A stretch of DNA of 22,620 nt. It comes from Melioribacteraceae bacterium (GTDB lineage: Bacteria; Bacteroidota; Ignavibacteria; Ignavibacteriales; Melioribacteraceae). The notes under the pieces were generated by a model, which did no database searches, was not told the origin of the DNA, and saw only the letters and a program-made list of their open reading frames with translations. Where the stretch lies: positions 1 to 22,620 of the forward strand of contig WGAL01000136.1 in assembly GCA_015494845.1 (NCBI GenBank). Direction: 5' to 3'. Shown in pieces: positions 7,390 through 20,700 of this stretch. Position 1 is the stretch's first letter, and each line of letters opens with the position of its first letter. The position numbers were made by a program, and so were the translations under genes.

Positions 7390-8768
7390 TGGTGAAAAAA
7401 AGTTTTGTAATATTGTTTTTGTTTCTTAATTACGCGTTTTGGGGACAAGTCCCTGATTCCGTAAAAATCGAGCGCGTTAAACGTATTTACAGAAATTTGG
7501 AATATAACACAATCGCTTTTGACGATTTCAAGGGAACATGGGATATTACCGATCCGCTTTTTGTCAGAGAAATTTTTAACAGATTGATTTCGGCGAATGC
7601 TTTGCGCGTTCACGGGGAAAAACCGACTCTGAAATTTATTAAAGAAAAAGCGCAAGATATTTACGACGGCAAAGTATTTATTGAACTAAAACGCCGTTAC
7701 TACGATGACGAAATAGAATCGATGAGATTTTTCACGGAATCCAAGATTGACAGCACGCGGCAAACTTATTTCTTCGATCCGATTACGGATAATGTGCAAA
7801 TCCGACATATTTTAGGCGACAAAGTTTACGACGAATTAAAGAAACAGTTTTACGCATTAAACGATTTAACAAAATCTTATTTCGACAGTAAAGAAGCTTA
7901 CGGTTTTGACGTTAATTTGCAAATTTTTAATCCTTATGTAATGTTCTATTCAATGACCACAAATAACCGCAATAAGTTTCTGGTTTCATTTTCCGGAGTT
8001 TGGGGAAACGACAAGATTGTAATTCCTGGCTGGTATTATCCGAATTATATCGCCGCTTTGAGAGTAACATATATAGATTACTTGATTAACAGTATGCCGC
8101 ATTACGCATATTCTTTGGAAGTAGGAACCGGTATTTCTTCGCATCATCCTGAATTACAAACAAACGTTTCGAATGAAGTAAAGTTATTTAACACCGGAAA
8201 TAATTTGTATTTCAAATTCGAGGGAAATCCTTTAACGTTATTTATGAGGAATGTAGATAATTATTATTTCGAACTTGCCGGTTCGTTTTCAATTTCAGAA
8301 TTTCCGGCATCGGCATATAATCTTGATTATGTTGCGAAATTTTATTCCACAAGAAATTACTTTGTTTTCAATTTCACTTACAAAAATATTTTGCCTGTTT
8401 TAAATATCGGTTGGCTAAACGGCTCCGCAAGTTTTTCAATGTTCGATATTTACAATTATCTCTACTCACCTAAATATATTCAGTTGATTGATTTGGAACC
8501 TGACGCATCAAAATTCAAATATAATTTGAATCTCGAAGCATCAATTACTAATTACGAAGGAATGCTTCACTTTAATACGGCGCTAATGTTAAATTACAAT
8601 TTTTCGGATAATTATTCATATTTAGGGCTCAAAGGTAAATTTATGTTAACAAATACGGTTGGTTTTGAATTTAAGTATTTTGTCGGCATTCCTTTTAGCG
8701 GACATTTACCTTATTATCGTCAGGGTTCATACATTTTATTTTCGCCAATTTTAAGAATTAACTATTAA
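7389..8768 (+). CDS. Predicted outer-membrane beta-barrel protein
   Basis: A 459-residue protein. The start at 7389 is chosen because ATG overlaps the preceding stop (TAATG) and opens directly into a signal peptide (VKK, hydrophobic core, cleavage near FWGQ at about 17-20); an upstream in-frame ATG at 7335 would place 18 unlikely residues before it and overlap the previous gene. After a charged N-terminal region (about 25-165) the rest is dominated by alternating hydrophobic/polar, Tyr/Phe/Asn-rich strands and ends LRINY, with a terminal aromatic typical of barrels inserted by BamA. No named family was recognised; PorP/SprF-like proteins are smaller (~330). Its pairing with the similarly built upstream protein suggests a two-barrel complex, and it ends 7 bp before the giant substrate gene. 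The function is not known from the sequence. Confidence 0.55.
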   Translation: MVKKSFVILFLFLNYAFWGQVPDSVKIERVKRIYRNLEYNTIAFDDFKGTWDITDPLFVREIFNRLISANALRVHGEKPTLKFIKEKAQDIYDGKVFIELKRRYYDDEIESMRFFTESKIDSTRQTYFFDPITDNVQIRHILGDKVYDELKKQFYALNDLTKSYFDSKEAYGFDVNLQIFNPYVMFYSMTTNNRNKFLVSFSGVWGNDKIVIPGWYYPNYIAALRVTYIDYLINSMPHYAYSLEVGTGISSHHPELQTNVSNEVKLFNTGNNLYFKFEGNPLTLFMRNVDNYYFELAGSFSISEFPASAYNLDYVAKFYSTRNYFVFNFTYKNILPVLNIGWLNGSASFSMFDIYNYLYSPKYIQLIDLEPDASKFKYNLNLEASITNYEGMLHFNTALMLNYNFSDNYSYLGLKGKFMLTNTVGFEFKYFVGIPFSGHLPYYRQGSYILFSPILRINY

Positions 8769-8775
8769 AATTAAT

Positions 8776-11700
8776 ATGTTAAAAATGAAAAGTTTAAATA
8801 GAATTATTCCGCTTCTTATTTTTTGGTTATTAACGGCGCAAGCAACATTCGCTCAATCCGTTACGGTTACGTATCCGAACGGGGGTGAGTTGTTCCAACT
8901 GGGACGAACAATAACAATTCAATGGAATTCCTCATCAATCAGTTACGTTGATATTGAATATTCCACCGATAACGGAGTTTCTTGGCATTCGGTTAAGCAA
9001 GGGGTTGCGGCAAGTTTGTTAAAATACGATTGGACAATTGATTCGACGACTGTGAATCCTACAACGGAAGGATTAATTAGAATCTCAAATTCTTCAAATT
9101 CTTCTCAATTCGACGTAAGTGACGACGTTTTTACATTATCAAAATTGCAAATTAATTCGCCTAATGCCTCTTCGTTTCTTCAAAAAAATGTCGCGACTAA
9201 TATTACGTGGGAAGCAAGTGCAGATATTTCAACTATTTCCTTACAATATTCAACTGACGGCGGACAAAATTGGAATTTTCTTGCCGGTGGATTAGATGCA
9301 AACGATGGGAATTATACATGGGATGCGGATATTACTTCAAGCGACCAAGTTCGGTTAAGAATTTCTTCCGAACAACACTCACAAATTTATTTTGACACTC
9401 CTGATTTCACAGTAGCGGAACTTACATTAACTTCCCCGACCGGCGGCGAAAGTTGGCTTGCAGGTTCTTCGCAAAATATCACATGGAACAGCGAGTATAT
9501 CCCAAACGTTGACATTCAATATCAAACCGACGGCGGAAGTTGGCAAACCATAGTTTCAAATTACGACGCCGGTTCCGGACGTTACAGTTGGACGGTTCCG
9601 GATGTTATTTCCGATCAGGTTTATGTTAGAATTAGAAGTTCTTCAAACACAAACGTGTACGATATCAATGAAAGTAAATTTTCAATTTTAAATTTACAAA
9701 TAACTTCTCCGAACGGGAACGAAGGTTTTGAAATCGGTTCTTCTCAAACAATTACTTGGAATTCCAATATTACCGGAAATATTACATTGGAATTATCCAC
9801 GGACGGCGGAATAAATTACACTACCGAAATAGCCAGCGGAATTGACGTTACTACCGGTTCTTATAACGTTACCGTAGGGAACTATCCTACAAATCAAGCA
9901 AGAATCCGAATTACATCCGAGAATAATCCTAGTATTTCAGATGAAAGTGACGATGATTTTATTATCGGAACAATTAGTTTAACTTCGCCTGCCGGCGGCG
10001 AAAGTTGGCTTGCAGGAAGTTATCATACCATTAGTTGGACTAACACCAACGGAATTGAAAATATTGACATAGATTACACGACAGACGACGGAACAAATTG
10101 GAACACGATAGTTTCGGCTTATCCGGCTTCCAGCGGAAGCTATAATTGGTATATTCCACCTACCGTTTCAGGCAATAATGTTAAGTTTAGAATTTATGAA
10201 CATAATAGTAAACTTGGTCAAAACAATATCAGTAATCCGATAACCGTCGCATCATTGGAAGTTACTTCTCCTCAAAACGGATATATTTATAAAAACGGCG
10301 AAACGGCGACAATTAATTGGACGGCAAGCTCGAATATTTCGACTGTGATGCTTGAATATTCTTCCGACGGAGGAACGACATTTAACACAATAGCCACAGG
10401 TATTGACGCTTCCCTCGGAACGTATTCGTGGGTAATTCCTGGCGGAATTTCTTCTTCGCAAATGAGAATTCGTATTACGTCGGAAAGTAACACAAGCTTT
10501 TATAATTTTAATCAGGGATATTTTATAGTCGCCGAGTTACAAGTGGTTTCCCCGAACGGCGGGGAAATTATTGCAAGCGGCGTCAATTACGATATCAGTT
10601 GGACGGCAAGTTCAAATGTAGGAAGAATTGTTTTAAGATACAGTTCCGACAACGGTTCCACTTGGAATTACATCACATCGGTTGCGGCTTCTTTAGGCTC
10701 TTATTCTTGGACGGTTCCGAACATAACGACAACGCAAGCGCTTATAAGCGCAAGTTATTCGGTTACAAATACAATTTCCGACACTTCCGATGCGACTTTT
10801 ACAATCGGAGAGATTAGAATAACTTCTCCGAACGGAAACGAAGGCTTTATGCCTGGAAACACAACACAAATTCAGTGGTCGGCAACTTCCTTTTCGAATA
10901 TTAACATTGAATACTCTTTGGATAACGGAACAAGTTGGAATTTAATAGCGTCGGATGTTAATGCGTCGCTAGGAAGCTACAATTGGACGATACCGACCAA
11001 TTACACCGATGAAGGCTTGATTAGAATAAGCGAATCGACAAACTCAAATAATTACGATGTAAGCGATAATACATTCAGAATAGGCTCAATAACCGTAACT
11101 TCGCCAAACGGCGGCGAAGTTTATCAAACAACCTCTACATATGATATTACTTATAATTATAGCAGTAATATTACAAGAGTGAATATTGAAGTTTCCACAG
11201 ATGGAGGCTCAAACTGGACTTCTGTTGCAACAAATGTTGCCGCAAACGGCTCATATTATTGGAGGCCAGGAAATATTCCTACTTCAAATGCGGTAATAAG
11301 AATTACCGACGCCGACTACGCCGATATTAACGACGAAAGCGACGCCGCATTTGAAATTGAACGTCTGCAACTTACTTCTCCAAACGGCGGCGAGTTTTAT
11401 CTTGTTGATGGGAACGAAACAATTACGTGGAACAGTTCGGAAGTTGAAAACGTTAAATTGGAATATTCAACCGATAACGGGACTACTTGGACAACGATTG
11501 TAAATTCGACTTCCGGTTCGTCGCAATCATACGACTGGACTATTCCAAATACATATACAAAGAATGCTTTAGTAAGAATTCTCGATGCCGATAATCCCTC
11601 GGCACTAGTCGGCGATACTTCGGATGCAAATTTTGAAATTAATATTTTATACATTACTACGCCTAACGGCGGGGAAGCATACGAAGTTAACGATAACACA

Positions 11701-14700
11701 AATATCGCTTGGGTTTCGAACAATAACACCGAAAGCGTTAACATTCAATATTCCACGAATAACGGCAGTACTTGGACAGACATTGCATCAGGCGTTTCCG
11801 TAAGCGACTTGCAATACGCTTGGACTGTGCCCAATACTCCTACAAGTCAAGCATTGGTTAGAATTTTGGACAATACCGGCTCGAATGTTTACGACGTAAG
11901 CAATTCAACTTTCTCGATTGGAACTTTGTCCGTGGTTTCCCCGAACGGCGGCGAAAAATGGCAAGTTGATTCTGTAAAATATATCAGGTGGAATAATATT
12001 TCATCGGTAAGTAATGTTGATATTGAATACTCGACAGACGGCGGGACAAATTGGAATTCCGTTGCGACAAATGTTTCTGCATCGGCGCAACAGTACGCTT
12101 GGACTGTTCCAAATACTGTTACCGGAAACGCTTTGGTTAGAATTTCTGACGCGAGCGATGCTTCGGTTTACGATGAAAGCAATTCCGTGTTCACAATTGC
12201 TGACATTGAAATTACTTATCCTAATGGCGGCGAGATTTTACAAGCCGGCAAAAATCTTTCTATTCAATGGACGGCTTACAACTTGGGAACAATAACGATT
12301 CAATATTCCACGGATAACGGAACTTCTTGGAATACGATTTCAAGTTCTGTTTCGGCAGGAAGCGGTTCTTATAATTATACTATTCCTGACGACCCAAATA
12401 TTGCGACCACAGGATTTTTGATAAGAATTTATGATAATAATTTCCTGACGGTTCATGACATAAGCGACGCAGCATCAACAGTAGAATATTTAAATTTAAC
12501 GTCGCCTGACGGCGGTGAGAGTTGGCTCGCAGGTTCTTCTAAAAACGTTACGTGGAATTCTTCGGTTGTATCGAGCGTTGATTTGTATTATTCATTGGAC
12601 GGAGGAACAACCTGGAATAATATTGCAAGCGGCGTTACGGCGAGTAATCAATTGCAGAATTGGGATATTAACGGTACAATTTCAAGCGATAGCGTTCTCG
12701 TTAAAATAGTTGACAATTCAAATACAAATATTTATGATATTAGTTCAAACAAGTTTAGGATAGGTAAAGTCCAAATAACTTCGCCGACTTCTAACGATGT
12801 TTGGAATGCCGGAATGGAAAAAACTTTGACTTGGACAAATTCAAGCAATGTAACTTCGGTAAATATCGAATTTTCTTCAAACGGCGGAACAACTTGGCAA
12901 ACTTTGGCAAGTTCTTATAATGCCGCGTTGCAGTCTTACACTTTGACCGTTCCGAGCGTCGCAACGACAAATGCAGTTTTTAGAATAACAGACGCCATAG
13001 CTAATTCCGAAATCACCGATAATTCTGACGAATTTACAATCGTAAGTCTTTCTTTAACTTCCCCGACATCCGCTTCGGTTTGGGAAGCAAATTCAACGCA
13101 CGATATTACTTGGCAAGCAGGAAGCAGTTTAAATACCATCTCTATTTATTACAGTTCCGATTCAGGAGCGAACTGGACAAGTGTTGCGTCTAACATAACC
13201 GCATCGCTCGGTTCTTATTCTTGGACGTTGCCCAACGATACTACAAATTCGGCATTAATTAAAATTGTGAGCGACGATTATTCTAACATATCAGATTCTT
13301 CATCGTTATTTAAAATCAGTAAAATTTTCATTAAAAATATTACTGCATCAACGGAGTGGCAAAGCGGCAATAACAACAAAATAACGTGGGTTGCGCCGTA
13401 TTTAACTACGGTAAAAATTCAGTACTCGCTCGATAACGGCGGAAGTTGGTCGAATATTGTTTCGGGAGTTTCGGCTTCGGCGGGAAGTTATACTTGGGCA
13501 ACGCCATCCAGTATTTCGAGTAATCAAGCCGTTATAAGAATTTCTTCCGTGAATTATCCGAATATTTCTTCCGAAAGTTCTTCTTTTACGATTAAAAAAT
13601 TAATTGTTACAAGTCCGAACGGCGGCGAATCATGGCGTAGCGGAGAAAGTGTTTCCATAACTTGGAACAGCGATTACGTTAATAATATTTCGCTCTCGTT
13701 AAGTTCCGATAATGGCTCGTCGTGGATTTATATCGACTCGTCTGTCAGCGCCGCTTCCGGAACTTATAATTGGACAGTTCCCGATACGTTAATAACGCAA
13801 AACGCATTGGTAAGATTAATCGATTTGGATAATACCGCAATACGAGATTCAAGCGACGCCGTTTTTTCAATTTCGAAATTAAGCATTACATTCCCAAGCG
13901 GCGGCGAACATCTTCAAGCAACAAAAACTTATGATATTCGTTGGACGGCGGGAAGCACTTCCGAAAATATTAAAATAGAATATTCTCTCGATAACGGTTC
14001 TACTTGGAATTCGATAGTAACAGGAGTTAATGCTTCGTTCGGAACTTATAGTTGGACAATTCCCGATACTTCGTCCGCGCAGGCGCAAATAAGAATTTCC
14101 GATGTAAACAATGGCGTTTCCGCAACATCTTCTGTTTTTGTAATTGAAAAATTAAATCTTCTTGCTCCTTCAGGTAACGAATACTGGATTTCAGGAACTT
14201 CAAATACAATTAAATGGAACGCCGGACAAGTTGGAAATGTTAAGATTGAATTTTCTTCCGATAACGGAAGCAATTGGGAAACGCTTTTGAGTTCGGTTTC
14301 GGCAAGCGCCGATAGTTTTATTTGGTCTGTTCCTGTTAATTATTCTACAACGCAAGGAATTATTAGAATTTCCGACGCAAACTATTCAACCGTTTATTCA
14401 CAAAATGACATACCGTTTACAATCGGTAGAATTTCAATTATTCAACCTAACGGCGGAGAAATTCTTCAAGCAGGGAATAATTACTCAATTCAATGGACAA
14501 AAACTCAATCGGTTGAATATGTTAATCTTTACTATTCATCGGATAACGGCGCTACCTGGAATTCAATAGCATCGAATATTGATACAACTGTTTATAGTTG
14601 GAGTATCCCGGATAACCTGACCACAAGCAACGGACTTGTTAAAATCACCTCTTCTGGATCTGAGAATGACATTTTTGATATAAGCGATAATGTTTTTGTA

Positions 14701-17700
14701 ATAACAGAACTAAAATTACTTTCGCCTAACGGCGGGGAAACGTTCGCGCCAGGGCAAACTCATACTATTCAGTGGCAAGCCGGCGATAATATTTCCAACG
14801 TAAAATTGGATTTTTACACGCCTTCCTCAGGTTGGACAAATATTGTTACATCTGTTTCCGCCTCTGCGGGACAATATTCTTGGACTATTCCGAGCGTCTA
14901 TTCGGACAACCTGAAATTAAGAGTAGTGGATGTAAGTAATTCGAACAACGCCGATGAAAGCGACGGATATTTTAGAATTGCTTCGGTTACGATTACAAAT
15001 CCGTTAAGCGCAACAAGATGGCAAAGCGGAGATATTCAAACAATTGGTTGGAGCAATTCCTCGAATATTGATAAAATTAATTTATATTATAAAATAGGAA
15101 ATAATCCGAGAATTCCAATTGCTCAACAATTAAACGCAAGTTCGGCACAGTATAATTGGACTATTCCTTCCGTTAGTTCCGACAGCGTTATTTTAATAGC
15201 CGAAGACGCTTACGCTCCACAAGTAATATACGATTCGACCGATTTTAATCTCACGATTGCCGATATTTCAATTACAAAACCGGATACAAATACTTCTTGG
15301 ATAGCCGGTTCAAGACAAGAGATATCTTGGAATAATTCTTCGAGTATAAGAAAAGTAAAAATAACTTATTCCGCAGATAACGAAACGACGTGGAATACGA
15401 TTATTGATTCAACAGATGCAAATCAAGGTTTGTATTACTGGAATATTCCGTCAACATTATCTTCCGATAACGTAGTTATCGCCGTCTCAGACATTGATTA
15501 TCCAAATGTGGACGATACTGTTAAAGGAATTGCGATTTCAACCGCGTCTCTCCAACTGCTTTATCCGATTGGAGGCGAATATTGGCAAAGCGGCAAAGCA
15601 TATTCGATACGTTGGAACAACACCGATAATATCAGCTTCATTGACATTTCCTATTCTACAAATGCCGGTGCTAACTGGACGGAAATTGTAAGCGGCTATC
15701 CTGCCGACAGTAATTCGTATAATTTTACGGTTCCCTCAGATGTGGTAACCGACAGTTTAAGGATAAAAATCTCAGGCACAGGCGCGCCAATGTTAAAGGA
15801 CAGCTCTGGAAGTAATATTTACGTAAGAAAAATTTCCGTGCTTTATCCGGTTGCATATGATAGATTTAACGTTTCCAAACCAAAAGTAATTCAGTGGTCG
15901 GCAAGCGAAAATGTAAATAACGTAAATATTGAATTTTTGCCGTCGCCAGACGGAACGTGGTTGCCGATAGCAACTGTAAGCGCTTCTAATGGACAGTATG
16001 CGTGGAACGTTAATAACATTCCAGGCGATTCTGTTTTAATCAGAATTAGCGATGCGGAGAGTAATCTTGCCGTTGCAGATTCGAGCAGTTATTTCTCAAT
16101 CGGTTTATTAAAATTAACTTCTCCGTTGCTTGGCGGAACGTACCAAAGCGGCGATACTGTCGCAATTACTTATGATAACAGTTCAAATATTACGTCGGTC
16201 CAATTTGATTATTCTACTGACTTGAATAATTGGCAACAAATAAATTCCACGCCTTATTCAACAGATAACCAAACATACAATTGGGTATTGAATCAATCAA
16301 TTTGCTCCGATTCGGTTTACATTCGCATAAGCGATAATTTATATTCGTCGGTTCGCGATACAATTTCGGTTCCAATAACAATTAAGCAATTACAGATAAA
16401 TTCACCTGCAGGCGGGGAGAATTGGCAAGCGCTTACCACTCATAATATAGAATGGAACGCTTGTGGAATAGATTCTGTTGCTATTGAATATTCAACCGAT
16501 AAAGGGACAACTTGGAACGCAATAATTTCAAGTATTGAAGCATCCGCGCAAAGTTATTCTTGGACAATTCCTTATGTTATGGAAGATTCGGTTTTGGTAA
16601 GAATTGCCGATAAATCGAACGCGAATGTAAATTCGGTTTCAGGATATTTCACAATTTCAAGAGCTGAGGTATCCGTAATTTACCCGAATGGAAATGAAAG
16701 ATTGCAAGCCGGAAAAACTTATTCCGTTCGTTGGAGCAGTTTTTTAGTAAATAATGTCAATATTGATTATTCAATTGATAACGGAGCTACGTGGACTTCA
16801 ATTGTTCATTCTTATCCTGATTCATTGAAAAATTATGATTGGCAAGTTCCGCAAAATGTTCATTCATCGCAATGTTTAATAAGAATTTACGATGCCGACA
16901 ATTCTGTTATTGCAGATGAAAGTAACGATAATTTTGTAATTGTTGATTTGCAATTAACGGCGCCTACGCAGAATGAACTTTTACAAGCAGGCGGGACATA
17001 TCAAATTACTTGGTCGGCTTCTACTGAGATTACGAACGTTAAACTTTCTTACAGTTTGAACGAAACCGATTGGACAAGCATTAATGGAGCTAATAATCTT
17101 GATGCAACGCTTGGACAATATACGTGGTCAATTCCAAATCTGCTTAATTCTGCCAATGCTTATATAAAGATACAAGATGTTTCAGGAGATTCCGTTCAAG
17201 CCGTTTCCGAAGCATTTCAAGTAAGTTGGATTGCGTTGTCGAAACCTTCTTCAGGAGATGTTTACGCTGCCGAATCAAAAGTTCCTGTTGCTTGGACAAA
17301 CGGAAATATCATTAAAGTAGTGAAAATTGATTTGGTTGAAGGAGCAAATTCCACTTTACTCTCTTCTGTTTCCGATTCGGCAAATATTTCATCCCGATAC
17401 ATTGACATTCCTGCTGGAGTTCAGTCTGACTCGTTAAGAATAATAATTAGCGATGCAACATCTAATTATGTCATTACTGATACATCCGGATATTTTTACA
17501 GCACAATTTTGAAAATTACATCGCCGGAAGAAAATGCCCATTGGTTATCAGGTTCAAGTCAAGTTGTAAAATGGCAATACGGTTCTGGTATTTCTTCGCT
17601 AAATTTCGAATATTCATTGGACAGCGGAAGAGTTTGGCACGAATTAAGTTCAAATGTTCCTGCTAATCAAGATTCTTTGACTTGGAATATTCCTGAAAAT

Positions 17701-20700
17701 TACTACTCCGACAAAGCTTTCGTTCGTTGTTATGAAACGACACATCAAAGCATAACTAGCACAAGCGGAGGTTTTACAATCTATTTGCCTAAAATTACAT
17801 TGCTTAATCCTGTTGACGGCGGGAAGTATCAGGCCGGTTCTGAGTTGGAAATTTCTTGGAGTTCGCAATATATCTCAAATATCAGAATCGATTTTTCATC
17901 CGATAACGGACAAAATTGGCAAACGCTTGTTTCTTCGGTAATGGCGGAAGATTCGTCGTGGACTTGGAATATACCTTCCGATTTGAGTACAACCGAGGCG
18001 AAAATTAGACTGCTTTCAGTCAGCGATACGACAACATTTGCGGAAAATTCAACGGCATTTTCCATTGGAAATATAATAGTTAAAAAACCTGTATTAAACG
18101 ATATTTTAATTTCCGGTAAAATTGCAAATATTTCTTGGGAAGCGACTTCTTCGGTGAGATACGTAAACATTTATTATTCGTCTAACGGAATAATTTCCGA
18201 TTCGACGTTAACTTTAATTGCTTCGAATATTAACGCCATCGATTCAAATTATAATTGGTTAGTTCCTTCAGTTTCAACCAACAATGCAATAATACATATT
18301 ACCGATGCTGAGGCGCAAAATTATATTAACAACACCAGCGCGAAATTTACAATCGGAATATTAAACGTAACTTACCCGAATGGCGGCGAGTTCTTGCAAT
18401 CCGGTGCGGACGTTAAAATAAAATGGGATGTAAGTCCTGAAATTATTCCATCATTAAATATCGATTATTCATCCGATAAAGGAGCAAATTGGACTCGAAT
18501 AGCTTCAGCCGTTCGTTCTTCCGATTCATCATATACTTGGTCGATTCCGTCAGGAATTTATTCCGATTCGACTTTGGTCAAAATTTCCGATTACTCCAAT
18601 TCGTCGCTCGCCGATACTTCGGATAATTACTTCTCGCTTGGCGGAATAGAACTTACTGTATTTAATACGCGTGAAAAAGTTTTAACCGGCACAAATAAAA
18701 TAATAACTTGGTCACAAACTCAAAATGTTGAAAATATAGATTTGCTTTACAGGACTTCGGAAAATGTTTGGAAACCGATAGTCTCTAATTACCCTGCAAA
18801 CGCCGGAAGTTATGTTTGGCAAATTCCTGACGAGCCGTCCGATACATGTTATATTATGATTCGTTCTACGGAAAACACAAGTTTAACGGATACAAATAAC
18901 GCGCCGTTTGCAATTTCCAAAATTAAATTGTCAACTTTCAACGGCGGGAACTATTACCAAACCGGTAGAGGTTACGAAATTACTTGGGAAGCAAAATCGG
19001 CTGGTTACGTAAATATTGAATTTACAAGCGATTCGTTAAATTGGCAAAAAATAACGCCGAATCCCATTTCGGCGGATTCGGGACATTTTACATGGAACAT
19101 AGCGGATGACGAAAATTTGGCTTCAAATAATTACCGATTAAGAATTTACGATGTTGAATATCCGAATATCTCGGATACGAGCGATTCAAAATTCACGGTT
19201 AGTTACATCAAAATGAAGCGACCGAACGGCGGGGAAGGGCAACAACTCGGAACTTCTTACGACGTTGAATGGGGCATTAGCGCAAATACGGTTAATTATG
19301 TTAATCTTTATGTCGAATTAACCGCCGGAAGCGAAATTTGGACGCCGATAGCCAACAACATAAGCGCTTCAGATTTAACTTATCATTGGTTAATTCAAAC
19401 CGAACCGACTCCGGCGGCTCGCTTAAAAGTTGAAGACGCGGAACATCATAACATTTACGATATAAGCGATTCAACTTTTATTATTGCAACCATTAATTTG
19501 ATTCAGCCAAACGGCGGCACTAATCAAAAGTTGCAAAGCGGTAAATCTTATACAATCAAATGGAACAGTGCTTATATAGATAATATAACACTAGAATATT
19601 CCGTAGATGATGGTCTGAATTGGAATTTCATAACATCGTTGTCAGGAGATTCTACATCGTATATTTGGAACGTTCCTGAATTCCCCACTAATAATGCAAA
19701 AATAAGAATAAAAGACTTTGATCATTCCAATATTTACGATGAAAGCGACACAACATTTGCGATTGCCTCATTAAGACTTACACGACCAAATGATTTTACA
19801 CCGTTTAATGTAAATACGCAGGAAACAATTCGTTGGGAGAGCGCCCAAGTAGATAGCGTTAGAATTCAACTTTCTACTGATGGGGGTTTAACTTTCCCGA
19901 TTAATATTGGCGTAGCAAGCGCATCTGGCGGTCAATACTCTTGGACAGTGCCTAACATTCCAACAGCGACCGCCAAGTTACGTTTAATTGACGCAGACGC
20001 AATCAACATCACCGACGAGAGCGATACAACATTTATGATAGGTTCGTATCCTTCGTTTGACGCAATAGCCAGTAGGCAAACGAAAACGGTGAAATTTTTA
20101 TATAATCTTACGACTTCCGGTGAAATTATCCAATTAACCGATTTTAAATTCAGTATAAACAACGGAGCTTACATTAACGGAAACCAGTATGTTGTGGGAG
20201 ATTATACGCATATTGTCGGTCCTGCTTCCGATACTTTGTACTGGAATTCAACAGGACAATTAGATGACTTTGAAGGATATGTGAATTTCCAGGTTGAATT
20301 CAGTTCTCACTACGGCGTTACGTACACGCTCGACGTTGACTCGATTTTCGTTGACAATATGGCTCCAAGGTTCGACATAAATAAGTTTACCATAAATCAA
20401 CAGCCGTTTTCCTTGGGCTGGGACAAGGCTCTGGCTCAATGGGAATTCGCAATTGATTCGAGTAAGCCAATTAATTATGAAATTTTTGTCTCTGAAACCT
20501 CTTCTTTCGACACAATTCCTGATTTCAGTTCGTATGGTTCTCAGGTTTTGATGGACGACTTAAAAACATCTACAACTTACCAAATCAAAGTGCGTCCGAC
20601 CGATAGTTTTGGCAATTATTCCGATTACTCGCTTAGTTTCAAAACTCTTGCCACAGCGGATTTCAATAACGACGGTAAAATAGACGGCGCAGACGTAAGT

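Noticed and set aside
8857..20046. CRISPR array or satellite DNA
   Set aside because: The periodicity is about 280 bp, in frame and conserved at protein rather than DNA level; there are no short identical repeats with unique spacers.
8857..20046. Carbohydrate-active or protease domain hidden among the repeats
   Set aside because: I followed unit boundaries through all 40 repeats and found no insertion long enough for an enzyme domain.
10252..20162. Minus-strand open frames of 60-115 codons inside the giant gene
   Set aside because: They are mirror images of the repeated coding sequence, recur at equivalent repeat positions, and have no start signals or domain character.
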